From Neoechinorhynchus agilis (lineage: Eukaryota > Acanthocephala), in NCBI GenBank assembly GCA_051530055.1, contig CM121341.1:2914001-2978000 (forward strand): DNA of 64,000 nt. The letters are read 5' to 3'. Below the pieces are notes generated by a model. The model had not been told where the DNA came from. It saw nothing but the letters and a program-made list of their open reading frames with translations, and made no database searches. Every line of letters begins with the position of its first letter. The first letter of the stretch is position 1. Positions 54,862 to 64,000 of the stretch are shown here, piece after piece. A program made the translations under genes and the position numbers.

Positions 54862-57800
54862 CTTTAAGGGAAGATTTTTCTAAGAGAATATAAACAGATT
54901 TTAACCCAGTGGAAAACACCACATTACGATTTCTAATCCTAGGAAAAAATTAGCCCTTCTGCAAATATCGTCCATTATCAATTCGTAAATTTATAAAATT
55001 GTTCTGAAATTCGACTTTAAGAGAAAATTTTAACCCAGTGGAAAACACCACATTAAGATTTCAAATCCTAGGATAAAATTAGCCCTTCTGCAAATATCGT
55101 CCATTATCAATTCGTGGAAAACACCACATTACGATTTCTAATCCTAGGATAAAATTAGCCCTTCTGCAAATATCGACCATTATCAATTCGTAAATTTATA
55201 AAATTGTTTTGAAATTCGACTTTAAGAGAAAATTTTAACCCAGTGGAAAACACCACATTACGATTTCTAATCCTAGGATAAAATTAGCCCTTCTGCAAAT
55301 ATCGTCCATTATCAATTCGCAAATTTATAAAATTGTTTTGAAATTCGACTTTAAGAGAAAATTTTAACCCAGTGGAAAACACCACATTAAGATTTCTAAT
55401 CCTAGGATAAAATTAGCCCTTCTGCAAATATCGTCCATTATCAATTCGCAAATTTATAAAATTGTTCTGAAATTCGACTTTAAGAGAAAATTTTAACCCA
55501 GTGGAAAACACCACATTAAGATTTCTAATCCTAGGATAAAATTAGCCCTTCTGCAAATATCGTCCATTATCAATTCGCAAATTTATAAAATTGTTCTGAA
55601 ATTCGACTTTAAGAGAAAATTTTAACCCAGTGGAAAACACCACATTAAGATTTCTAATCCTAGGATAAAATTAGCCCTTCTGCAAATATCGACCATTATC
55701 AATTCGCAAATTTATAAAATTGTTTTGAAATTCGACTTTAAGAGAAAATTTTAACCCAGTGGAAAACACCACATTAAGATTTCTAATCCTAGGATAAAAT
55801 TAGCCCTTCTGCAAATATCGACCATTATCAATTCGTAAATTTATAAAATTGTTTTGAAATTCGACTTTAAGAGAAAATTTTAACCCAGTGGAAAACACCA
55901 CATTAAGATTTCTAATCCTAGGATAAAATTAGCCCTTCTGCAAATATCGTCCATTATCAATTCGCAAATTTATAAAATTGTTTTGAAATTCGACTTTAAG
56001 AGAAAATTTTAACCCAGTGGAAAACACCACATTAAGATTTCTAATCCTAGGATAAAATTAGCCCTTCTGCAAATATCGTCCATTATCAATTCGTAAATTT
56101 ATAAAATTGTTTTGAAATTCGACTTTAAGAGAAAATTTTAACCCAGTGGAAAACACCACATTAAGATTTCTAATCCTAGGATAAAATTAGCCCTTCTGCA
56201 AATATCGACCATTATCAATTCGCAAATTTATAAAATTGTTTTGAAATTCGACTTTAAGAGAAAATTTTAACCCAGTGGAAAACACCACATTAAGATTTCT
56301 AATCCTAGGATAAAATTAGCCCTTCTGCAAATATCGTCCATTATCAATTCGCAAATTTATAAAATTGTTTTGAAATTCGACTTTAAGAGAAAATTTTAAC
56401 CCAGTGGAAAACACCACATTAAGATTTCTAATCCTAGGATAAAATTAGCCCTTCTGCAAATATCGACCATTATCAATTCGTAAATTTATAAAATTGTTTT
56501 GAAATTCGACTTTAAGAGAAAATTTTAACCCAGTGGAAAACACCACATTAAGATTTCTAATCCTAGGATAAAATTAGCCCTTCTGCAAATATCGTCCATT
56601 ATCAATTCGCAAATTTATAAAATTGTTTTGAAATTCGACTTTAAGAGAAAATTTTAACCCAGTGGAAAACACCACATTAAGATTTCTAATCCTAGGATAA
56701 AATTAGCCCTTCTGCAAATATCGTCCATTATCAATTCGCAAATTTATAAAATTGTTCTGAAATTCGACTTTAAGAGAAAATTTTAACCCAGTGGAAAACA
56801 CCACATTAAGATTTCTAATCCTAGGATAAAATTAGCCCTTCTGCAAATATCGACCATTATCAATTCGCAAATTTATAAAATTGTTCTGAAATTCGACTTT
56901 AAGAGAAAATTTTAACCCAGTGGAAACACCACATTAAGATTTCTAATCCTAGATAAAATTACCCTTCTGCAAATATCGACCATTATCAATTCGCAAATTT
57001 ATAAAATTGTTTTGAAATTCGACTTTAAGAGAAAATTTTAACCCAGTGGAAAACACCACATTAAGATTTCTAATCCTAGGATAAAATTAGCCCTTCTGCA
57101 AATATCGTCCATTATCAATTCGCAAATTTATAAAATTGTTTTGAAATTCGACTTTAAGAGAAAATTTTAACCCAGTGGAAAACACCACATTAAGATTTCT
57201 AATCCTAGGATAAAATTAGCCCTTCTGCAAATATCGTCCATTATCAATTCGCAAATTTATAAAATTGTTCTGAAATTCGACTTAAGAGAAAATTTTAACC
57301 CAGTGGAAAACACCACATTAAGATTTCTAATCCTAGGATAAAATTAGCCCTTCTGCAAATATCGTCCATTATCAATTCGCAAATTTATAAAATTGTTCTG
57401 AAATTCGACTTTAAGAGAAAATTTTAACCCAGTGGAAAACACCACATTAAGATTTCTAATCCTAGGATAAAATTAGCCCTTCTGCAAATATCGACCATTA
57501 TCAATTCGCAAATTTATAAAATTGTTTTGAAATTCGACTTTAAGAGAAAATTTTAACCCAGTGGAAAACACCACATTAAGATTTCTAATCCTAGGATAAA
57601 ATTAGCCCTTCTGCAAATATCGTCCATTATCAATTCGCAAATTTATAAAATTGTTCTGAAATTCGACTTTAAGAGAAAATTTTAACCCAGTGGAAAACAC
57701 CACATTAAGATTTCTAATCCTAGGATAAAATTAGCCCTTCTGCAAATATCGTCCATTATCAATTCGCAAATTTATAAAATTGTTCTGAAATTCGACTTTA

Positions 57801-58190
57801 AGAGAAAATTTTAACCCAGTGGAAAACACCACATTAAGATTTCTAATCCTAGGATAAAATTAGCCCTTCTGCAAATATCGACCATTATCAATTCGCAAAT
57901 TTATAAAATTGTTTTGAAATTCGACTTTAAGAGAAAATTTTAACCCAGTGGAAAACACCACATTAAGATTTCTAATCCTAGGATAAAATTAGCCCTTCTG
58001 CAAATATCGTCCATTATCAATTCGTAAATTTATAAAATTGTTCTGAAATTCGACTTTAAGAGAAAATTTTAACCCAGTGGAAAACACCACATTACGATTT
58101 CTAATCCTAGGATAAAATTAGCCCTTCTGCAAATATCGTCCATTATCAATTCGCAAATTTATAAAATTGTTTTGAAATTCGACTTTAAAG
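54862..58190 (-). repeat. 129-bp tandem satellite (~25 units) upstream of PIWI
   Basis: Unit: TTTTAACCCAGTGGAAAAC, ACCACATTAAGATTTCTAAT, CCTAGGATAAAATTAGCCC, TTCTGCAAATATCGTCCAT, TATCAATTCGCAAATTTAT, AAAATTGTTCTGAAATTCGA, CTTTAAGAGAAAA. Units recur every 129 bp from about 54900. One unit near 55113 is short (join inside ATTCG/GTGGAAAAC). Sites that vary between units (GTCC/GACC, GTAAAT/GCAAAT, TTCTG/TTTTG) form mixed patterns rather than blocks, as from unequal exchange or gene conversion. The PIWI-proximal edge is degraded. Confidence 0.96.
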
Positions 58191-58329
58191 CAACCGATTC
58201 AGGCTTATGAATGACGAAATAATCCGCGATTCTTTCGGCGCTGGAAATGCCAACTCATCCTTTTGCCTTCTAACGGATTTCGTCGGGAACTTTTGAGCGA
58301 TTCTTGGATTTGGCTTATGAATTGTATAG

Positions 58330-58825
58330 ATTTTGTCAAACTCAGTCTCTAGATATCGTCACACTCGAAGTCTCTGTTTTTCGTTACACTCAAAGTCTCT
58401 AGATTTCGTCACAGTCAAAGTTTCTGGATTTCGTTACACTCAAAGTCTCTGTTTTTCGTTACACTCAAAGTCTCTGGATTTCGTCACAGTCAAAGTTTCT
58501 GGATTTTGTTACACTCAAAGTCCCTAGATTTCGTCACAGTCAAAGTCTCTAGATTTTGTTACACTCAAAGTCTCTGTTTTTCGTTACGCTCAAAGTCTCT
58601 AGATTTCGTCACAGTCAAAGTCTCTAGATTTCGTCACAGTCAAAGTCTCTGGATTTTGTTACACTCAAAGTCTCTGTTTTTCGTTACGCTCAAAGTCTCT
58701 AGATTTCGTCACAGTCAAAGTCTCTAGATTTCGTCACAGTCAAAGTCTCTGGATTTCGTTACACTCAAAGTCTCTGGATTTCGTCACACTGAAAGTCTCT
58801 AGATTTCGCCACAGTCTCTAGATTG
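58330..58825 (+). repeat. ~24-bp minisatellite (~20 units)
   Basis: Units alternate between AAAGTCTCTAGATTTCGTCA and AAAGTCTCTGTTTTTCGTTA types with CAGTC/CACTC linkers. Multiples of 24 bp keep a frame open and create a repetitive peptide (KSLDFVTV), but the frame has no ATG or gene context and shifts. It is treated as a minisatellite only. Confidence 0.9.
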
Positions 58826-60060
58826 GACCACTCAACGTTACTTCTGCGGCTTTTCACTCTTAGAAGCAAAGAGTCGCATTTCTTATAGAATCCATAGGTC
58901 CATTTGACTTTGTTTGTGGTCGTCCGGTTTGCTATCTGCTTCGGATTTCATTTCCTCTGCATAGCGCCAATTTGAAGTCCGCTCTTTTTGTTTACTTTTC
59001 TGCGAGCGGTTCAGATCATGGTTGTTGTTTTTGTGATGGAGATGGAATCAGTGTTGTTTTGAGCATCGCATTTTCTACTCACATTTGATCGTATTGTTTG
59101 TTGAAATTTCGGCCATCTTTGCAAACAAGGTAAGATGTGCCGATGAAGGCAGGCCTAATCATTCCGGACACAGAATGATGATTTGTGCTAATTGTGAAGC
59201 GTTCGCCGCCATTCCACGAGACTCGGGCGAATTGTAGATCAACTGTCGTCGTCGTTTGGTTCGCAGTAGCTGGATTTGCAATAACTGTTAAGTATTGGCA
59301 AAATGTGACACTGTTGTTTTATTTCTATCCAATTGTTCCTTCGAGTAGATGTGTATTCTCAATGGCGAATTGTAACACACTCGAGTTTTGTAGAAATCTT
59401 CATTGCGAATTTTTACGGCTTCAACCTCCTTCCCAAGCATTGTTTCGCAAGTTTGTCACCTGCAAGATCAGCATCATTGTTCGTGATTAAGATAAGATCC
59501 TTTATTGCCGTTCTAATTTTCGATCAATCATTCGGTCACAGGAATCCTGTGTTTCTTTTTGAAGGCGAATACCCATCTACATGTCATTTCCTTATGCTTT
59601 ATTACGGCGATTCAAAGATCGGTACAGTTTGCCACCGCAGTCAATGCCGAATATAATTTTTAAGATTGAAGCCGAGCAACTAAACTTTAAAAATTAAACT
59701 GATGGAACCTAAGCTTTTGCTTGCTTTCGCTTCACTTTTTTCAACCGTTTCAATGAATAACCGAAATCTTATGTTATATGCCAGCGGTCGTGTTTTCTTC
59801 ATTACCCAATGAAGATCTACATCACTTCGTCGACTCCTTGTCTACGATTAAAACCTTAAGGCAATATGTCGTCTATTCGCCTTGTTTCTATATCTCAGCT
59901 TTAATGCCGTTTACCAATAATCTATAGCAAATGAATTTAGTCTTTAATGCCCTGTCATAATAGTACATTGGTCAGAAGGTCTTACAAAATTGTGCGGGAT
60001 TGATAAGTCGAATATTGAATAGAGAAACACCGTAAAACATTAGTTCTGTGGGAAAATAGG
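58826..60060. other. No gene recognised
   Basis: 1.2 kb between the minisatellite and the second 255-bp block. Two overlapping open frames (59185-59656) start at non-ATG codons or lack homology. Confidence 0.4.
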
Positions 60061-60084
60061 GCGTAAGCTCTTTAAAAATATTTG

Positions 60085-61138
60085 GGAGTCCTTTTAGATT
60101 TTCAAATAGCGTTCATCGAAATGGACACCTTGGAGAGGTTGTTTATTTTACTATTAGAAATGATCGCAGAATTGTCTAAAACAATCGAGAAATTCGTATA
60201 ATTGACATTTCGACGTTAAAAAAGAAATTAGAGTTATTTGTTTGCGTTTACAGTATCAAAAAGCTTGAGATTTTATAGGTATATCGGGGAAAACATCAGT
60301 TTTGTTGTAAAACGGTCCGTAATCTCTTGGAAGGACTTGGGAATCCTTTTTGATTTTCAAATGGCGTTCATCGAAATGGACACCTTGGAGAGGTTGTTTA
60401 TTTTACTATTAGAAATGATCGCAGAATTGTCTAAAACAATCGAGAAATTCGTATAATTGACATTTCGACGTTAAAAAAGAAATTAGAGTTATTTGTTTTC
60501 GTTTACAGTATCAAAAAGCTTAAGATTTTATAGGTATATCGGGGAAAACATCAGTTTTGTTGTAAAACGGTCCGTAATCTCTTGGAAGGACTTGGGAATC
60601 CTTTTTGATTTTCAAATGGCGTTCATCGAAATGGACACCTTGGAGAGGTTGTTTATTTTACTATTAGAAATGATCGCAGAATTGTCTAAAACAAGCGAGA
60701 AATTCGTATAATTGACATTATCGATATTAAAAAAGAAATTAGAGTTATTTGTTTTCGTTTACAGTATCAAAAAGCTTAAGATTTTATAGGTATATCGGGG
60801 GAAACATCAGTTTTGTTGTAAAACGGTCCGTAATCTCTTGGAAGGACTTGGGAATCCTTTTTGATTTTCAAATGACGTTCATCGAAATGGACACCTTGGA
60901 GAGGTTGTTTATTTCACTATTAGAAATGATCGAAGAATTGTCTAAAACAATCGAGAAATTCGTATAATTGACATTTCGACGTTAAAAAAGAAATTAGAGT
61001 TATTTGTTTTCGTTTACAGTATCAAAAAGCTTAAGATTTTATAGGTATATCGGGGAAAACATCAGTTTTGTTGTAAAACGGTCCGTAATCTCTTGGAAGG
61101 ACTTAGGAATCCTTTTTGATTTTCAAATGGCGTTCATC
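60085..61138 (+). repeat. 255-bp tandem satellite, block 2 (~4 units)
   Basis: Same unit as block 1 in the same orientation, with unit starts near 60238, 60493, 60749 and 61005. It starts in a diverged AGATTTTCAAATAGCGTTCA and ends at CAAATGGCGTTCATC, the same unit position where block 1 starts and ends. Units are almost identical to those 48 kb away. Confidence 0.95.
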
Positions 61139-61184
61139 ACATTAGAGTAACGGCGGTCGGCAGTTTTTCGTTAAATCCTCCTCC

Positions 61185-62115
61185 GATACGATCCCCTATG
61201 TTTTATCATCGTAATCAGAAGTGAAGATGGCAATTTCCTCTTTTGCTAACGGATCAGCTCACGGACTTGACGGGCTTCGGTCCGACGCTGTACAGAACCT
61301 CCAAGATGCATTGGCACGCCTAGTCGACCAATTTGCAGGGGGAGAGATGATTCCGAAAGCAACTGAGTTACTTTTTGGCGCATCTTTGTGTGTCCTCGCA
61401 AAAAGGAAGGTGGGATTCGTCTCATTGCAATGGGACAACTCTGCGCCGCTATTTCGTTAATGCTTCATGGGACTGCAACTCCCTTGTTGTTCAATAATCA
61501 CGTTTTGTGGTAAGAAAGCGAAGTTCAACAAAGGGATCCTTTGGGCCATCTAGCCTACTCACTCGCAGTCAATCCAGTCGCGCACTCTCTCCAGTCCAGC
61601 TTTGACGGCGATTTGGAGACACTCGTGAAGGAAACGGCGAAAATTTTCCATTGCATCGAATGCTGCGAAATGCGAGATTTTAGTGATGAGCGTGGGGTAA
61701 CGAGGGAAAGTATCGTGAAAGATTTTCAGAATCCGTGCCCCGGGATAGAATTGATCACTCTAGACCGGTTGAGTCTTCTAGGAGGCTGCTTTTTTGGTTG
61801 TGATGTTGAAGCAGGGATTGCCAATCTTCAACCGCAACTTTCGGTGCTGTGCGAACGAGTCAATGAATTATCTTCACACGAGGCTCTGTTCCTGATCAAG
61901 AACATCCTCTTTATTCCAAAACTGCTGTATAAGCTGCGCACTGCATCTTTTTTAGACATAAGGATAAGCTGGCAAAATTAGACGAGACGGCGAAAGCCTC
62001 TCTCCTGAAAATTTTAAATACTCAGCAGTCTGACGAGGCCTGGGGTCAAGCGTCATGCCTGTGTCGTCCGGCGGTTTGGGTATTCGAAAAGTAGCCGATA
62101 TTTCTCTGCCAGGTT
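61185..62115 (+). mobile_element. Family-A LINE copy 1 at right end (RT part)
   Basis: Encodes SSFANGSAHGLDGLR, TELLFGASLCVLAK, LGHLAYSLAVNPVAHSL, LDRLSLLGGCFFG and LSSHEALFLIKNILFIPKLL. The segment between the RT fingers and palm is deleted near 61460-61500 (about 300 bp compared with the copy at 31-33 kb), and the YLDD region is missing. Frame changes separate the parts. Confidence 0.8.
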
Positions 62116-63650
62116 ATTTGGGCGACACCGATGCCGTCCCCTCGCTTCGCTCGGAGCCTGAATGCTAGACAACAATATGAAGACGGAAACTTGCCCGCCC
62201 AAAATGAGCCAAGTGAAAAGACCGAAGAAACGCCCAACGCTACCGGGACCCCACGCCTAAATTATATTCATCAAATCACTGACGCAGACACTTTGAACGC
62301 GCCACTTATCGATCGCGCTCAACCTAAGAAGACCAACGCTGCCGTGCTCCAACGCGTCTCTAATGCTGTGTGTTCGGTTTGCGGTAAGTCTTTCAAATTA
62401 ACTAATTTTGGGGTTTTGTTTGCTCATGGTCCCCGGGACTTCCATTGTAGCGGGTCCGGTTCTCCATCACAATCAGCCGATCTGTTTATGCCTGGGACCC
62501 CTCAGATAACCACTGACTCTATTTCGCTACCTGATATCGTGCGGTTTCTGCCCAGGAACGTCCTGGTCGCTAAAGGATTTACAGGATTGCTCAACGACTG
62601 CCTTCAAAGTAACTGTGCGCCATCATGGACGCGGCTCTTCGTATTCCCGCGCTTAGTCCTTTGCATCAGTGATGGTTCTGGGGTGTCTTTGACATCAACA
62701 ATCAAGGAAAGGGTGGCCTCCTTCTAACAGATATTTAACAATTTCGAAATGAAATTTCCGGAGGTTCGTAAGGGACGCACGAAGGAAGGGTTTCGTTGCC
62801 GTTTTTCAAAGCGATCCCTGGCTGAACGTGTCTCTTCGAAGCTTGCGGACGGAGATATTCGGGGGCTGTTCGGTTATTGTCATCCTCCGACAGTTTCGCA
62901 AAAGGAGACAGCGAGACGCTACAAATACTCCGGTCGAAGCACCCATGTAGTAGCGGAAGTTTTGAAATTCCATCTCCTCCCATACAAGACAGGACGCGAA
63001 CTCAAATTTCAGAGTTACAAAAGGCCATCTCATCTTTTGCAAATGGTTAGGGTCATGGGCTTGACGGACTAAGGCCTCAGCACCTAAAGGACATGATGTC
63101 CTTTACAGCTGGTGAAGCAGCTCTCTCTCTAAGAAGTGCGCTTTCTCGGTTAGTCGACCGCCTGACTGGAGAGGACCTGAATCCCGTTGCAAAAGCCTTT
63201 TTTTCGGAGTATCTTTATGTGCCCTCGCAAAAAAAGTTGCGATTCATCCTATCGCCGTATCTTCGACGATACGAGGACTTGCAGGAAAAATTCTCTGTAG
63301 ACGTATCACAGAGAAAACCGGACAGCAACTTCGCCCAGTCCAACTGCGCGTCCTGCGGGGCGGAAGCTATTGTCCATGCGCTCCGAAACTTTAAAACGAA
63401 GAGTTCAGAGCCGTGCGTGATTCGTAAGTGTGATTTTCAGAATGCCTTTAACTCTCTCAATCGAGAAAGCATATTCTGCGCTATTAGGGATCACGCACTA
63501 GAAGCCTTCCAGTATTTTCTCAATGCCTACGGGACCGCGACTCCTTTGCTTTTCGAAGATCACCTCATTTGGTCCGAAAGAGGAGTGAAGCAAAGAGATG
63601 ACACTAGAGTTGATTTCGCTCTTACCACTTGTAACCAGTTGTCATAATTA
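62116..63650 (+). mobile_element. Family-A LINE copy 2 at right end (5' half)
   Basis: Starts with the N-terminal region and zinc finger (VCSVCGKSF, FAHGPRDFHCSGSG, 62367-62460), then the linker (FAERVSS-like, LADGDIRG), and RT fingers to palm (KCDFQNAFNSLNRES, LIWSERGVKQRD). It stops before YLDD. Frame breaks lie near 62730, 62865 and 63070. It reads in the same strand as copy 1 but contains the upstream half, so the pair is not one intact element. Confidence 0.8.
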
Positions 63651-63696
63651 TTGTGCTCCTACACATTTTGAACAACTATCTTCTTCTCGTACAAAC

Positions 63697-64000
63697 ATGG
63701 TGAATGAGAAGCGCCAGTTAAGGCAAGACAAATACCGCGAAATGCGAAATGCTCAATACCTTGAAAGTGACGAATATAAGAATTCGTTTGGTCCGCCTGA
63801 ATATCACGGCCCATCAAGAGGAAGAGCAAGAAGTAACTTCAGAAAGAGAGTGCTTGGTAGAACAGGTCAAAACATTGAAGCAGCCAAAATCAGTAAAGCC
63901 AATACCCAGTCAGTTTCGACTAGACTTGAGTCTACAAACAGAGATATCTCAACCATAGAAAGATTCGGTGCCACACACGTTAATCTCGGGTATCTGTCCG
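63697..64000 (+). CDS. Open frame running off the window, unknown basic protein
   Basis: An ATG frame with no stop through base 64000 (over 100 codons): MVNEKRQLRQDKYREMRNAQ, then a Gly/Arg stretch HGPSRGRARSNFRKRVLGR, then TIERFGATHVNLGYLS. It is highly charged. It starts about 50 bp after the LINE remnant and could be a host gene's first exon or another element's frame. No family recognised. Confidence 0.35.
   Translation, partial: MVNEKRQLRQDKYREMRNAQYLESDEYKNSFGPPEYHGPSRGRARSNFRKRVLGRTGQNIEAAKISKANTQSVSTRLESTNRDISTIERFGATHVNLGYLS

Noticed and set aside
58330-58825. Repetitive peptide frames (KSLDFVTV)
   Set aside because: A product of the 24-bp minisatellite; no start context and the frame shifts inside the array.
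59460-59560. Minus-strand peptide ILITNNDADLAGDKLAKQ resembling a TOPRIM fragment
   Set aside because: Too short, bordered by stops on both sides, no neighbouring exon or second motif.

Overview
The window is nuclear DNA of an animal. It holds a eukaryotic initiator tRNA-Met gene, an RNA polymerase II subunit, TFIIB, a slicer-type PIWI protein, membrane proteins with Ig-like or LRR-like ectodomains, spliceosomal introns of only about 40-140 nt in most genes, and many retroelement remains (LINEs, Penelope-like elements, a Ty3/gypsy fossil, tRNA-derived SINEs). I cannot name the phylum. Short introns, PIWI, and acceptor-like sites just before several start codons suggest a small invertebrate that may use spliced-leader trans-splicing. 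Many of the longest open frames start at TTG or GTG and are not genes.

Layout. 1-4.4 kb: the 3' part of a divergent PARG-like gene that lacks its catalytic signature, tRNA-iMet, and a type I membrane protein with Ig-like regions. 5.1-7.0 kb: SINE/foldback composites. 7.4-8.1 kb: RPB9. 8.3-12.05 kb: a 255-bp satellite. 12-14.6 kb: a broken Penelope-like element with tandem pseudo-LTRs. 16.1-18.4 kb: two tandem LRR-like genes. 19.0-21.4 kb: MLH3 (minus). 22.0-23.35 kb: a 191/192-bp array whose unit carries the start of a small neighbouring frame. 25.1-25.6 kb: a small secreted protein. 26.5-40.6 kb: a retroelement nest (two LINE families, a Ty3/gypsy fossil, a Penelope piece), mostly minus strand. 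41.3-42.2 kb: a four-helix membrane protein. 43.3-44.5 kb: a ~62-bp array, then a furin-like protease. 46.4-47.65 kb: more Penelope and LINE pieces. 47.65-48.8 kb: a 109-bp array, then TFIIB. 50.5-52.2 kb: SINE/foldback copies and a GIY-YIG frame between 54-bp inverted repeats. 52.25-54.8 kb: PIWI (minus), whose 5' side abuts a 129-bp array reaching 58.2 kb. 58.3-58.8 kb: a ~24-bp minisatellite. 60.1-61.1 kb: a second block of the 255-bp satellite. 61.2-63.65 kb: LINE copies. An open frame runs off the right edge.

The host genes show no shared pathway. RPB9 and TFIIB are both Pol II transcription factors, MLH3 acts in mismatch repair and meiosis, PARG-like and PIWI relate to ADP-ribose and transposon control. 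The strongest larger-scale pattern is that tandem arrays repeatedly lie at the 5' side of genes (furin-like, TFIIB, PIWI, the small 22-kb frame, and more distantly MLH3). Several genes (PARG-like, MLH3, furin-like) keep their fold while losing or reshaping hallmark motifs, which points to a fast-evolving lineage.
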